DNA of 64,000 bases, taken from positions 372,001 to 436,000 of the forward strand of contig JACJWF010000001.1 of assembly GCA_020637295.1 (NCBI GenBank). The letters run 5' to 3'. The position numbers and the translations under genes were made by a program. The notes beneath the pieces were generated by a model. That model did no database searches, was not told where the DNA came from, and worked only from the letters and a program-made list of their open reading frames with translations. Below are positions 15,298-24,568 of this stretch, piece by piece. Positions within the stretch are counted from its first letter, which is position 1; the number at the start of each line of letters is the position of its first letter. Source of the DNA: Acidimicrobiaceae bacterium (GTDB taxonomy: Bacteria > Actinomycetota > Acidimicrobiia > Acidimicrobiales > Ilumatobacteraceae).

Positions 15298-16737
15298 GTG
15301 CGGGCTGTGAACGACGGCGCCGAGACCGACGGCGCCGCAACCGGCGGCGGGACGACCCCGGTGTCCGTGTGGCGCCGGCGGGACTTCCGCATCGCCTGGT
15401 CGGCCGGGTTCGTCAACGACACGGGCGACTGGGTGCTCAACGTCGCCCTGCCGGTCTTCGTGTTCGTGGAGACGGGGTCCGGCGCGCAGACCGCGGTCCT
15501 CTTCGTCTGCCAACTCCTCGCTGCGGCCCTGTTCGGCCCGATCGGCGGGGCCATCGTCGACCGCACGGACCTGCGCCGGGCGCTGGTCGCCACCAACGTC
15601 CTCCAGGCGCTGTTCCTGGCCCCGCTGCTGGCCGTCAGCGCCGACCGGGTGTGGCCCGCCTACCTCGTGGTGGTCGCCCAGGCCCTGCTCAGCCAGGTCA
15701 ACAACCCGGCCAACGTCGCCCTCCTGCCCCGTGTCGTCGCTGACGACGAGCTGGCCGTCGCCAACGCCGCGCTGTCCGCCTCCGCCAGCCTGGCCCGCCT
15801 CGGCGGTGCCCCGCTCGGCGGCCTGCTGGTGGCGTGGCAGGGCCTGGGCCCGGTGGTGGCGGTCGACACCGCCAGCTTCCTGATCGTGGCCGTCGCCCTC
15901 GGCTTCCTGCGCGCCGACACCGCCCCGGTGCCGCACCCGGACGGCGCCGACGAACCGAAGGGGGTGAAGGCCGGGTGGCGGGCCGTGCGCGCCGCACCGC
16001 CACTGCCGACGATGCTGACCCTCCACGGCACCACCCAGATCGCCCAGGGCGGGTTCGTGGTGATGTTCGTCGCGTTCATCGTGGAGACCTTGGGCGATGA
16101 CGGCGGCGCCGTCGGCATCATCCGCGGCACGATGGCCATCGGCGCGCTGGCCGGTGCGGCACTGGTTGGCCGGTTCGCCCGGCGGGTGCCGTCGACCACC
16201 CTCTACGCCGCCGGCCTCGTCGGGATGGGGCTGGTCTCGTTCGTGTTCTGGAACGCACCCACCGTCACCACCGCCACCTGGGTGTACGTGGTGCTGTTCT
16301 CCCTGTCCGGGTTCCCCGGCGCCGCACTCAGCGTCGGGATGGTGACCACGGTGCAGACGGCCAGCCCCCGCCACGCCCTCGGCCGGATCAGCGGCATGTT
16401 CAACACCGCCGATGCTTTGGGCACTGCACTGGGGTCGATCCTCGCCGGCGCCCTGATCGACCACCTCGCCCTGCGCCCCCTGCTGGACGTGGCAGTCCGG
16501 CATCTACCTCACCGGTGGCATCGCCGCGTTCGTCCTGCTCCGCCGTCACAACTCCTTCTCGGCCAGTTCGCGGAACTCGTCGGGCACGCCGCCGCGGCCG
16601 CCCAGCGCCACCGACGCGTAGCCGACCGCAGCCTTGCCGAAGCGCTCCCGCACCCGGTCCACCGAGTGATCCACCGCCCAACGCGCCGAGCCGGTGGGGG
16701 AGCCGGGGCGCAACGGCGAGTCCGACACCACCGGTAA
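15298..16737 (+). CDS. MFS transporter with apparent 3' frameshift
   Basis: A 12-helix major-facilitator permease of the EntS/MefA-like group. Recognisable are 'FRIAWSAGFVNDTGDWVLNVALPVFVF', 'GGAIVDRTDLRRALVATN' (the loop 2-3 motif) and 'SQVNNPANVALLPRVV'. The frame is transporter-like up to 'LRPLLDV' near 16488, then turns into Arg/His/Pro-rich sequence running to 16737, deep in the convergent dinB gene. Shifting by one base at about 16490 restores 'QSGIYLTGGIAAFVLLRRH', a proper last helix, and a stop at 16621. So there is one extra base, either a genuine frameshift or a sequencing error. The start is GTG at 15298 or 15307. The substrate is unknown, possibly a drug or siderophore. Confidence 0.82.
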   Translation: MRAVNDGAETDGAATGGGTTPVSVWRRRDFRIAWSAGFVNDTGDWVLNVALPVFVFVETGSGAQTAVLFVCQLLAAALFGPIGGAIVDRTDLRRALVATNVLQALFLAPLLAVSADRVWPAYLVVVAQALLSQVNNPANVALLPRVVADDELAVANAALSASASLARLGGAPLGGLLVAWQGLGPVVAVDTASFLIVAVALGFLRADTAPVPHPDGADEPKGVKAGWRAVRAAPPLPTMLTLHGTTQIAQGGFVVMFVAFIVETLGDDGGAVGIIRGTMAIGALAGAALVGRFARRVPSTTLYAAGLVGMGLVSFVFWNAPTVTTATWVYVVLFSLSGFPGAALSVGMVTTVQTASPRHALGRISGMFNTADALGTALGSILAGALIDHLALRPLLDVAVRHLPHRWHRRVRPAPPSQLLLGQFAELVGHAAAAAQRHRRVADRSLAEALPHPVHRVIHRPTRRAGGGAGAQRRVRHHR

Positions 16738-17817
16738 CTCCAGTTGCAGCACCGGCTGGTCCACCAGGTTGGAGACGGAGATCGCCAGGAGCGAGATCTG
16801 GGTCTCCCGTGGGTGGTCGTCCAGCGCCTGGTGCACCAGCCCTTCGGCGATCTCGGCCAGCGTCAGCGTGGTGCACACGGGCTCCGGCCCGGTGCGGCTA
16901 CGGGTGATCGAGCGGCCGGGCGCCCCGGGCACGACGAACCGCACCCGCACCGTCACCGTCCGCCCGGCGCGGTGCTTGGCCCGCAGCCGGGCCGCCACCC
17001 GGTCGGCCAGGTTGCCCAGCACCTCGCGCACCAGCCGTGGGTCGATGTCGTGGCGCCCGAAGGCGGACTGCGAGCCCACCGAGCCGGCCCGCCCGTTGGC
17101 CGTCACCTTGCGGCGGTCGTCGTTGCGGGCCAGCGTGCCGATCTTGGCCCCCAGGGCCTTGCCCAGCAGCGACCGCAGCGCGTCCTCGGACGACCCGGCC
17201 AGCTCGCCGATCGTGCGGATGCCCCGGTCGGCCAGCTTGGCCTGGGTGACCGGCCCGATGCCCCACACCAGCCCCACCGGCAGTGGGTGGAGGAAGGCCT
17301 CCTCGCCGTCCGGTGGCACCACCACCAGGCCGTCGGGCTTGGCCACCTGTGAGGCGATCTTGGCGAGGTGCTTGTTCGATGCCGCGCCCACGGAGATCGG
17401 CAGGCCGACCTCCTCGCGCACCCGCCGGCGGATCTTGGTCCCGATGATGTCGGGCGGGCCGAACAGGTGGACGGCGCCGGTGACGTCGAGGAACGCCTCG
17501 TCGATGGAGATCCGCTGGACCGCGGGCGTGAAGTCCTCGAGGATCGCCATCACCTGGTCGCCAAGCCGCTGGTACTCGGTGAAGTGACCCTTCACGAACA
17601 GCAGGTCCGGGCACAGCTGCCGGGCCCGGGCGCCGGACATCCCACCCGACACCCCGAACCGCTTGGCCTCGTAGCTGGCGGCCAGCACCACCCCGCCCCC
17701 GACGGCGATCGGCCGGCCGCGCAGGGCCGGGTCGAGCAACTGCTCCACCGAGGCGTAGAACGCGTCGAGGTCGGCGTGGAGGATGGTGGGCCGGCCGGTG
17801 GGAGCCACGCCCCGCAC
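16546..17817 (-). CDS. dinB: DNA polymerase IV (Y-family)
   Basis: A 423-residue translesion polymerase without proofreading. The catalytic acidic residues are in 'HADLDAFYASVEQ' (D16/D18 region) and 'QRISIDEAFLDVTG' (around residues 103-116). 'AASYEAKRFGVSGGM', 'PISVGAASNKHLAKIASQVAKPDGL' and 'VWGIGPVTQAKLADRGIRTIGEL' are the palm, fingers and helix-hairpin-helix signatures. The little-finger domain follows. The start is GTG at 17817, with an alternative GTG at 17808. Its 3' end overlaps the convergent MFS transporter gene. No LexA-like box was seen in the short gap to the upstream gene. Confidence 0.95.
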   Translation of the reverse strand: MRGVAPTGRPTILHADLDAFYASVEQLLDPALRGRPIAVGGGVVLAASYEAKRFGVSGGMSGARARQLCPDLLFVKGHFTEYQRLGDQVMAILEDFTPAVQRISIDEAFLDVTGAVHLFGPPDIIGTKIRRRVREEVGLPISVGAASNKHLAKIASQVAKPDGLVVVPPDGEEAFLHPLPVGLVWGIGPVTQAKLADRGIRTIGELAGSSEDALRSLLGKALGAKIGTLARNDDRRKVTANGRAGSVGSQSAFGRHDIDPRLVREVLGNLADRVAARLRAKHRAGRTVTVRVRFVVPGAPGRSITRSRTGPEPVCTTLTLAEIAEGLVHQALDDHPRETQISLLAISVSNLVDQPVLQLELPVVSDSPLRPGSPTGSARWAVDHSVDRVRERFGKAAVGYASVALGGRGGVPDEFRELAEKEL

Positions 17818-17863
17818 TCTAGGCGAACAGGCGTTCGATTGCCAGTGGCGCCTCGCCAGCAGG

Positions 17864-20365
17864 TCAGGACGTCGGGTCGTCCACCCAGTGGCCCGGCCGC
17901 ATGGGGTCGCGCCGCCGGCTGGGGTGCTGGGTGGTGTGCAGCCACACCACCAACTGGTCCAGCGGCACCGGCCGGCAGACGCCGAACCCCTGGGCCACGT
18001 CGCAGCCGAAGCCGCGGAGGCGGGACATCACCTCGTCGGTCTCCACACCCTCGGCCACCACCTGCAGGCCGAGGTTGTGGCCGAGGTCGATGATCGAGCG
18101 CACGATCACCTCGTCCTGCTCGTCGAACAGCAGGTTGGTGACGAAGCCGCGGTCGATCTTCAGCTCGGCCACCGGCAGGTGACGCAGGTAGCTCAGCGAC
18201 GAGTACCCGGTGCCGAAGTCGTCCACCGACAGCCGCACACCGGTGCCGTTCAGCCGCTCGATCGTCTTGCGGGCACGCGGGGCGTCGTTCAGCAGGGAGG
18301 ACTCGGTGATCTCCAGCGTCAGCAGCGCGGGGTCCACGCCGTGGCGATCCAGGCGGCGCAGCACCCGGTCGGGCAGCAGTTCGTCGAGCAGGTCGTGGGT
18401 GCTCAGGTTGACGGCCAGGCCGAGGTGGTGGCCCATCCGGTGCAGGCGGCTGGTCTGCTCGATCGCAGCCTCCAGCACCACGTCGGTGAGTTGCTTGATG
18501 AGGCCGGTCTCCTCCGCCACCGGCACGAAGTCCTCCGGGCTGACGGTGCCGCGGTGGTGGTTGCTCCACCGGGCCAGCGCCTCCACCCCGATGACCACGC
18601 CGCTGGCCAGGTCCAGCTTCGGTTGCAGGTGCACCTGCAGGTCGCCCTGGTCCAGCGCGGCGCGCAGGTCGCCGAGCATGGACAACCGTGCGGGCGTGCG
18701 CCGGTCGATGTCCTCGCGGTACGTCTCGACCCCGGTGTGACGGTGCTTCGCCGCGTACATGGCGATGTCGGCCCGGCGCAGCAGGGGGCTGGCATCGTTG
18801 TCGCCGTCCTCCAGCCGGGCGATGCCGATGCTGACGGTTACCACCACGTCCAGCCCGTCGATGGTGAACGGTTGGCGCACCTCCTCCAGCAGACCGCCGG
18901 CCAGTTCCACGGCTTCCTCCGCGGTGGCCCGGGTGAGCACGGCGAACTCGTCGCCGGCCAGGCGGGCCAGCACGTCGTCGGGGCGCAGCAGGTCGTCCAA
19001 TCGCTCGCCGAACGCCGTCAGCAGGGCGTCGCCGGCGACATGACCGAGGGTGTCGTTGACCTCCTTGAACCGGTCCATGTCCATCAGCAGCACCGTCCAG
19101 GGCCGCTCGCTGCCGGGCAGGCAGGCCGCCAGCAGGCGCTCGAACGAGGTGCGGTTGGGCAGGCTGGTGAGCGGGTCGTGGCGGGCCTCGAACTCGATGC
19201 GCTCGTGGAGCATCGCCTTGCGCAGGCTGGGGGCCACCTGATCCGCCAGCGTGCCGAGGCGCAAGGTGTCCACCGAGCGGAACTGGTTGGCGGCGCCCTC
19301 GCGGCCGGCGAGGACGAACGCGCCCACCAGACCGTCGCCGTCGCGGATCGGAGCCACCAGTACGGACGCGGTGACGGCGTGGTGGCGGCGGCTGGTGGTG
19401 GGCGCCAGGTCGCTGTCCAGCATCAGGCCGCCGTGACCGAGCAGGAGGGGTCGCCACACGGGGTCGTCCATCGAGTTGGGCAGCGCGGGCAGGCCCTCGC
19501 CGTGGCAATGCGTGCGCGCCCGCCCGGTGCCGTCGAAGACGACGACCGCGGCAGCGCGAGCCCGGAGCAGGCGGCTGGCCTCGTGGGCGGCGGTGGCGGC
19601 CACCGGGTCCAGCCCGAGGGACTGGTTGATGGTTCGGACGAACCCCAACTGGGCGTCCAGGTCTCGGTGCCGCTGCTCCAGCCGCCCGTACGCCCGCAGG
19701 ATCTCCCAGCCGGCCAGCAGTGGGGCCACGCCGACCACGGCCAGCCAGCGGGTGACCAGCGAGGGCGCCACCGCAGCAGCGCCGATGGCGCCGCTCATCG
19801 GGGCGATCCACCAGGACAGGCTCATCTCGCTGGTGACCCGCGTCCACCAGCCGCCCTCCACCATCGCGATCGCAGTGGAGACCAGCACCGACCCCACCAT
19901 CGTGGCGATCGCCGTGGCCGGGACCACGGCGACGACGGCTGCGCCAGGCCCGGCCCACACCCGCTGCACCAGTTGGAGGATGTGGTAGGCGACCGCCAGT
20001 TCGAAAGCGAACAGGGCGCCGTTGAACACCAGCTTGTAGCCCCTGGAGCTGAACCGGATCAGCAGCACCGGCAGGCTGCCCAACGCTCTCGCGGTGATGG
20101 CCACCCAGGGTGGCAGGTAGAGCAGCGCGAAGGCAGTGGGCACTTCGGAGAGTGAGAAGGAGATGGCCTCGCGGCGGAACTCGAAGTGGAACACCCAGCG
20201 TTCGGCGGCGGCGTAGGCGGCCGTGACGAGCACCGCCGTCCACCAGTCCTGCGCCGTCATCACCGAGGCGGACGGGCGGAGGAGGGCCACCAGCCCGACC
20301 GTGGCCGCGGCGATGACCCCGCTGAAGCCCAGGATCCTGGGCACGAGCCGGCGCGGCGCGGTCAC
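17864..20365 (-). CDS. Membrane GAF-GGDEF-EAL cyclic-di-GMP protein
   Basis: 833 residues. The N-terminal 235 residues hold about seven membrane helices ('YLPPWVAITARALGSLPVLLIRFSSRGYKLVFNG' lies between helices, MASE-like). A GAF-like sensor follows at about 240-390 ('VVVFDGTGRARTHCHGEGLP'). The GGDEF domain has 'HDPLTSLPNRTSFERLL', 'DMDRFKEVNDTLGH' and the active-site 'LAGDEF' (AGDEF variant, usually still active). The EAL domain keeps the phosphodiesterase residues: 'GVEALARW', 'AVNLS', 'LEITES', 'DDFGTGYSSLSYL', 'LKIDRGFV' and 'VAEGVET'. It may therefore make, break or sense cyclic-di-GMP. It is divergent from a second GGDEF-EAL gene, with starts 113 bases apart. Confidence 0.95.
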   Translation of the reverse strand: MTAPRRLVPRILGFSGVIAAATVGLVALLRPSASVMTAQDWWTAVLVTAAYAAAERWVFHFEFRREAISFSLSEVPTAFALLYLPPWVAITARALGSLPVLLIRFSSRGYKLVFNGALFAFELAVAYHILQLVQRVWAGPGAAVVAVVPATAIATMVGSVLVSTAIAMVEGGWWTRVTSEMSLSWWIAPMSGAIGAAAVAPSLVTRWLAVVGVAPLLAGWEILRAYGRLEQRHRDLDAQLGFVRTINQSLGLDPVAATAAHEASRLLRARAAAVVVFDGTGRARTHCHGEGLPALPNSMDDPVWRPLLLGHGGLMLDSDLAPTTSRRHHAVTASVLVAPIRDGDGLVGAFVLAGREGAANQFRSVDTLRLGTLADQVAPSLRKAMLHERIEFEARHDPLTSLPNRTSFERLLAACLPGSERPWTVLLMDMDRFKEVNDTLGHVAGDALLTAFGERLDDLLRPDDVLARLAGDEFAVLTRATAEEAVELAGGLLEEVRQPFTIDGLDVVVTVSIGIARLEDGDNDASPLLRRADIAMYAAKHRHTGVETYREDIDRRTPARLSMLGDLRAALDQGDLQVHLQPKLDLASGVVIGVEALARWSNHHRGTVSPEDFVPVAEETGLIKQLTDVVLEAAIEQTSRLHRMGHHLGLAVNLSTHDLLDELLPDRVLRRLDRHGVDPALLTLEITESSLLNDAPRARKTIERLNGTGVRLSVDDFGTGYSSLSYLRHLPVAELKIDRGFVTNLLFDEQDEVIVRSIIDLGHNLGLQVVAEGVETDEVMSRLRGFGCDVAQGFGVCRPVPLDQLVVWLHTTQHPSRRRDPMRPGHWVDDPTS

Positions 20366-20478
20366 AACCCCACGTTAGTGGACCTGCGGCGCCGTCCGCG
20401 GGGACGGGGCGGTCAGATCGCGTCGTGGGATCGTCACAACTTCCTCAAGAGCGCTCATGCCAGGGCCGATGAACCTTT

Positions 20479-22449
20479 GTGCACTCGACGGGCTGGCGTG
20501 GCTACCGGAGGTTCGCGGGCTACACCTTGGCGACGCTGGTGCCGGTGGTGTGGCTCGGGGTCGTGCTGGAGCGGACCCTGGTCGACGAGGTCGACCGGGC
20601 GGCGTTGCGCGACGGCGCGGCGGAGGCCATGACGATCAGCGACGCCGCCATCGAGCCCTTCCTCAGCGGCGACCCGCTGGACGACGGTCTGACCCCCGCC
20701 GAGCGGGATGACCTGGCCCGCAGCACGATCGCGCTGGTCGGCAACGGCACCGTCCTGCAGTTGCGCCTGCGGGCGCTGGACGGCGCGGTGGTGTTCGACG
20801 CCAGCGATCCCGGTGTGCGCCTGCCGGCGCCGGCGGAGCCGGACGACGAGGTGGACGAGGCGATCGCCGAGGGCTCCACCGTCAAGCGCACCACGATGGG
20901 GTCGGACTCGGTGGACGGTGGCACCAGCGACGGCACGCCGGCCATCGAGGCGTACGTCGCCGTGCACGACGCGTCGATGGAGCGTGTGGTCGCCGTGGCG
21001 GAGGTGTACATCCCGTACGAGCCGATCGCCGCCATGCGGAACTCCTCGCTCAACCGCCTGCGCACCGTGCTGATCGTCGGGCTGTCCGCCCTGTGGGTGC
21101 TGCTGGCGACGATGGTGTGGTCGGTCGGCAGGCGGCTGCGGCGCAGCAGCCTGCGCACCGAGTTCCTCGCCCTGCACGACCCGCTCACCGGCCTTCCCAA
21201 CCGCCGCCTCTACGCCGACCGGGTCAGCTCGGCACTGGCCGCGGCCGGCCGCACAGGGCAGGACGTGGCCCTGGTGGTGGTGGACCTCGACCGCTTCAAG
21301 GAGGTCAACGACACGCTCGGCCACCGCAACGGCGACGAGTTCCTGCGCATCGTCGCTCGCCGGTTGACCGACGCGTTGCGGCCCGGCGACACGGTGGCCC
21401 GCCTGGGCGGGGACGAGTTCGGCATCGTGCTGCCCGGGGTGCGTGCCGAGATGGTGGACCAGATCCTCCGCCGCCTCCAGGACGCCATCGGGCAGGAGGC
21501 GGAGCTGGGCGGCCTGGCCGTGACGGCCGAGGCCAGCATGGGCTACGCGATGTGGCCGGCGGACGCCGACTCGGCCGACTGGTTGGTGCAGCGCGCCGAC
21601 CTCGCCCTCTACTCCGCCAAGTCCGCCCGCGCCTCGATCGTCCGCTACCACGCCGGCATCGACGAGTTCGATCCCCAGCGGCTCGGCCTCGTCGCCGAGT
21701 TGCGCCGGGCCATCTCCGCCGGCGATCTGGTGTTGCACTTCCAGCCCAAGGTGGACGCGTGCACGCGCGAGGTGGTCGCCTTCGAGGCGTTGGTCCGCTG
21801 GTCGCACCCCACCCGCGGGCTGATCCCGCCGAGCGACTTCATCCCCATCGCCGAGAGCACGGGGTTGATCGGGCCGCTGACCCAGTGGGTGGTGGACACT
21901 GCCTTGGCCCAGCTGGCCGTCTGGAACCGCACCCATCCTGACCTCTCGATGGCGGTCAACATCTCCGCCCGCAACCTGCGCGACGACTTGCCCGGCTGGA
22001 TCCTCAACCGGCTGGCAGCCCACCGGGTGAAGGCGTCACGACTGGTGCTGGAGATCACCGAGACGTCGTTCGCTCACGACCCGATCCGGGCCACGATGCT
22101 GATCGAGGAGCTGAGCGCGGCCGGCGTCGTGGTGAGCCTGGACGACTTCGGGCAGGGGTACACCTCGCTCGGCTCGCTGGGTCATCTGCCCGTGCGCGAG
22201 CTGAAGATCGACCGCGGCTTCGTCGTGGCGATGCAGTCCAGCCCGGAGGACCGGGCGATCGTTGCGTCGGTGGTGGAGCTCGGTCACAACCTCGGCCTGA
22301 AGGTGGTGGCCGAAGGGGTCGAGAACGAGGAGGTGTGCGCGGTGCTGCGCGACCTCGGCTGCGACACGATGCAGGGGTTCCTGTTCTCCCGCCCGGTGCC
22401 CGCCGACGACGCGCTGGGGCTGATGGCGACGATTCCCCAGCCTGCCTGA
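20479..22449 (+). CDS. Membrane GGDEF-EAL cyclic-di-GMP protein with extracytoplasmic sensor
   Basis: 656 residues from a GTG start. One membrane helix (about 13-32), an extracytoplasmic domain of roughly 165 residues, a second helix (about 198-218, 'VLIVGLSALWVLLATMVWSV'), then GGDEF and EAL. The GGDEF active site is canonical: 'RLGGDEFGIVL'. The EAL domain has 'AFEALVRW', 'VNISARNL', 'LEITETSF', 'DDFGQGYTSLGSL', 'LKIDRGFV' and 'VAEGVENEEV'. Both activities look intact. An N-terminal sensor between two helices suggests control by an external ligand. The divergent arrangement with the neighbouring GAF-GGDEF-EAL gene suggests shared regulation and perhaps opposing signals. Confidence 0.95.
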   Translation: MHSTGWRGYRRFAGYTLATLVPVVWLGVVLERTLVDEVDRAALRDGAAEAMTISDAAIEPFLSGDPLDDGLTPAERDDLARSTIALVGNGTVLQLRLRALDGAVVFDASDPGVRLPAPAEPDDEVDEAIAEGSTVKRTTMGSDSVDGGTSDGTPAIEAYVAVHDASMERVVAVAEVYIPYEPIAAMRNSSLNRLRTVLIVGLSALWVLLATMVWSVGRRLRRSSLRTEFLALHDPLTGLPNRRLYADRVSSALAAAGRTGQDVALVVVDLDRFKEVNDTLGHRNGDEFLRIVARRLTDALRPGDTVARLGGDEFGIVLPGVRAEMVDQILRRLQDAIGQEAELGGLAVTAEASMGYAMWPADADSADWLVQRADLALYSAKSARASIVRYHAGIDEFDPQRLGLVAELRRAISAGDLVLHFQPKVDACTREVVAFEALVRWSHPTRGLIPPSDFIPIAESTGLIGPLTQWVVDTALAQLAVWNRTHPDLSMAVNISARNLRDDLPGWILNRLAAHRVKASRLVLEITETSFAHDPIRATMLIEELSAAGVVVSLDDFGQGYTSLGSLGHLPVRELKIDRGFVVAMQSSPEDRAIVASVVELGHNLGLKVVAEGVENEEVCAVLRDLGCDTMQGFLFSRPVPADDALGLMATIPQPA

Positions 22450-22455
22450 CCGCCG

Positions 22456-23370
22456 TCAGGTCTGGCGGGCCAGCACGGCCGGCGCGGCGTCTTCCAGATG
22501 GCGCACCCAGGCGGCCGGCGTGGCCGGCTCCACCAGGGGTAGCACCACGAACTTGCTGGTGCCCACGGCGACGAACTGGTCGATCAGCGCAAGTACGGCG
22601 TCCCACCCCTGGGGCACCAGCACGCTGGGGTCCTCCAGGTCCGGCCGGCGGCGCGCCAGTGTTGCCAGCAGCCGGTCCGGTACGGGGCCGTCGCTGTAGG
22701 GGATGAGCGCGCCGAAGTGCTCGGGGTCGATGGAACGCCCGTGCTCGGCGGCCACCTGCTCCACCACCTCACGGCCGCGGGCCGCGTCCTGGGGGGTGAC
22801 GAAGCTCGGCAGCCAACCGTCGGACAGGCGGCCCACCCGCTTCAGTTCGCTGGGGGCGATGCCGCCCAGCCACACGTCGAGGTGGGCCTGGCTCGGCTTG
22901 GGCAGCACGGCCAGGTCGTCGTACCGGAAGTACTCGCCGTGGTGGGTCAGCCGTTCCTGCTCCCAGCAGCCGCGCACGACGGTGAGCGCCTCGTCGAACC
23001 GCCGGGCACGCTCGCTGCGGTCCACGCCGAACGCCTGCTGCTCCTGCGGGTCGGCCACGCCCAAACCGAACGCGGGCAACAGGCGCCCACCGGACAGCCG
23101 GTCCAGCGTGGCCAGTTCCTTCGCCAGCACCACCGGGTTGCGGCCGGGCAGCACCATCACGCTCATCCCGAACTTCAACCGCCGGGTGCGGCCGGCGGCG
23201 AACGCCATGCCGACCAGCGGGTCCGGCGCCTCGCCGCTGATCCGCTCGCTGAGCCACAGGCTGTCGAACCCCAGCCCCTCCAGCGCGTCGACCACATCGC
23301 CGAAGCCGTGGTCGTTGAGCGTGGTGCGCACCCCGAACCCGAACCCGACGCGAACCTTCACGGCCCGCAT
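22456..23370 (-). CDS. LLM-class flavin/F420-dependent oxidoreductase
   Basis: 304 residues with the luciferase-like TIM-barrel pattern: 'VVDALEGLGFDSLWLSERISGEAPDPLVGMAFAAGRT', 'FGMSVMVLPGRNPVVLAKELATLDRLSGGRLLPAFGLGV' and 'FDEALTVVRGCWEQERLTHHGEYFRYDDLAVLPKPSQ'. Actinobacterial members usually use coenzyme F420 for hydride transfer on varied substrates. The cofactor cannot be proven from sequence alone. It is convergent with the GGDEF-EAL gene (7 bases apart) and followed upstream by a small membrane protein gene. No pathway is suggested. Confidence 0.88.
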   Translation of the reverse strand: MRAVKVRVGFGFGVRTTLNDHGFGDVVDALEGLGFDSLWLSERISGEAPDPLVGMAFAAGRTRRLKFGMSVMVLPGRNPVVLAKELATLDRLSGGRLLPAFGLGVADPQEQQAFGVDRSERARRFDEALTVVRGCWEQERLTHHGEYFRYDDLAVLPKPSQAHLDVWLGGIAPSELKRVGRLSDGWLPSFVTPQDAARGREVVEQVAAEHGRSIDPEHFGALIPYSDGPVPDRLLATLARRRPDLEDPSVLVPQGWDAVLALIDQFVAVGTSKFVVLPLVEPATPAAWVRHLEDAAPAVLARQT

Positions 23371-23385
23371 CGTGGCACAGGATGG

Positions 23386-23661
23386 TCAGCGGCGGCGGAC
23401 CGGGACCCGTGCCGGGTGGGCCCGAGGGGCAACCTCCACCCGCCGCCAGCCGAGCACGGATGCGACAACGATGGTGCCGACGATCAGCACCGGCTCGGCC
23501 ACCCGCCCGGCGAGGCCGAGTGTGACGACCACGGCCACCGCGCTCAGCGCGATAGCCAGCTTGAGCTGCGCGCCCCAGTCGAAGCCGTCACGGCTGACGA
23601 GCCGCGACGAGTGACCGTGAGAGGTGTGCTGGACGGTGGTGTGGTGCTGCATGGCGCTCAT
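23386..23661 (-). CDS. Small two-helix membrane protein
   Basis: 91 residues: a His/Ser-rich N-terminus, two closely spaced hydrophobic helices ('LKLAIALSAVAVVVTLGLAG' and 'AEPVLIVGTIVVASVLGW') and a basic Arg-rich C-terminus. I know of no family. It sits 15 bases upstream of the LLM oxidoreductase gene on the same strand and may be co-transcribed with it. Confidence 0.65.
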   Translation of the reverse strand: MSAMQHHTTVQHTSHGHSSRLVSRDGFDWGAQLKLAIALSAVAVVVTLGLAGRVAEPVLIVGTIVVASVLGWRRVEVAPRAHPARVPVRRR

Positions 23662-23748
23662 GCCTCATAGGACGTTGCGGACGACTCCATCGTGCACTTT
23701 TTCGGGCGGAATTCTTCGAACTGCAGTCAATGACACAGAATCTCAACC

Positions 23749-24546
23749 ATGACCACCGATTCCGTCACCGTTCCGACCGCGGTCGGTAACCCACTCGACT
23801 TGTTCCGGCTCGACGGGCGCACCGTCGTCGTCACCGGCGCGTCCTCCGGGCTCGGCGACCGATTCGCCCGCGTCGCCCATGCCGTCGGCGCCAACGTGGT
23901 GGTGGCGGCCCGCCGCGCCGACCGGCTGGAGGCACTGGCGGCCGCCCTGCCCGGCACGCTGGCCGTTGCCGCCGACCTCGCCGAGGACGCCGACCGGGAG
24001 CGCCTGGTGGCGGCCGCGCTCGAGCGCTTCGGCCGGGTCGACGTGCTGGTCAACAACGCCGGCATCGGCCAGAAGATGGCGGTGGAGGACGAGTCGCTGG
24101 ACTGGTTCCGTCAGGTGATGGAGGTCAACGTCACCGCCATCTGGCACCTGTGCAAGCTGGTGTCGCCGGGGATGATCGCCAACGGCGGCGGCAGCATCGT
24201 CAACGTGGCCAGCATGCTCGGCCATGTGGGCTCGGCCCCGGTGAAGCAGGCGCACTACTGCGCGTCGAAGGGGGCGGTGGTCAACCTCACCCGCGAACTG
24301 GCCGCCCAGTGGGCCCGCAAGGGTGTGCGGGTCAACGCCCTGTGCCCCGGTTGGTTCCAGAGCGAGATGACGGCGGGGATGGAGAGCGACGAGGGCAGCC
24401 TGCGGTTCATCGCCAGCATGTCGCCCATGCCGCGCATGGGGGAGGCGCACGAGCTGGACGCGGCGCTGCTGTTCCTCGCCGGGTCCGGCAGCACGTTCAT
24501 GACCGGGCAGAGCGTCATCGTCGACGGCGGTTGGACCGCGCGCTGA
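23749..24546 (+). CDS. Short-chain dehydrogenase/reductase
   Basis: A 265-residue classical SDR. The NAD(P)-binding motif is 'TGASSGLGDRFA' (residues 29-40), 'NNAGIGQ' follows near residue 105, and the active site is Ser in 'ASMLGHVGS' with 'YCASK' (Tyr-x3-Lys). 'VNALCPGWFQSEM' and 'TGQSVIVDGGWTAR' complete the fold, close to 3-oxoacyl-ACP reductase and gluconate-5-dehydrogenase types. The basic residues after the first strand ('ARRADR') favour NADPH. The substrate is unknown. PPK2 follows 22 bases downstream. Confidence 0.93.
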   Translation: MTTDSVTVPTAVGNPLDLFRLDGRTVVVTGASSGLGDRFARVAHAVGANVVVAARRADRLEALAAALPGTLAVAADLAEDADRERLVAAALERFGRVDVLVNNAGIGQKMAVEDESLDWFRQVMEVNVTAIWHLCKLVSPGMIANGGGSIVNVASMLGHVGSAPVKQAHYCASKGAVVNLTRELAAQWARKGVRVNALCPGWFQSEMTAGMESDEGSLRFIASMSPMPRMGEAHELDAALLFLAGSGSTFMTGQSVIVDGGWTAR

Positions 24547-24568
24547 GGCTCGCGGCTAGGTTGCGACC

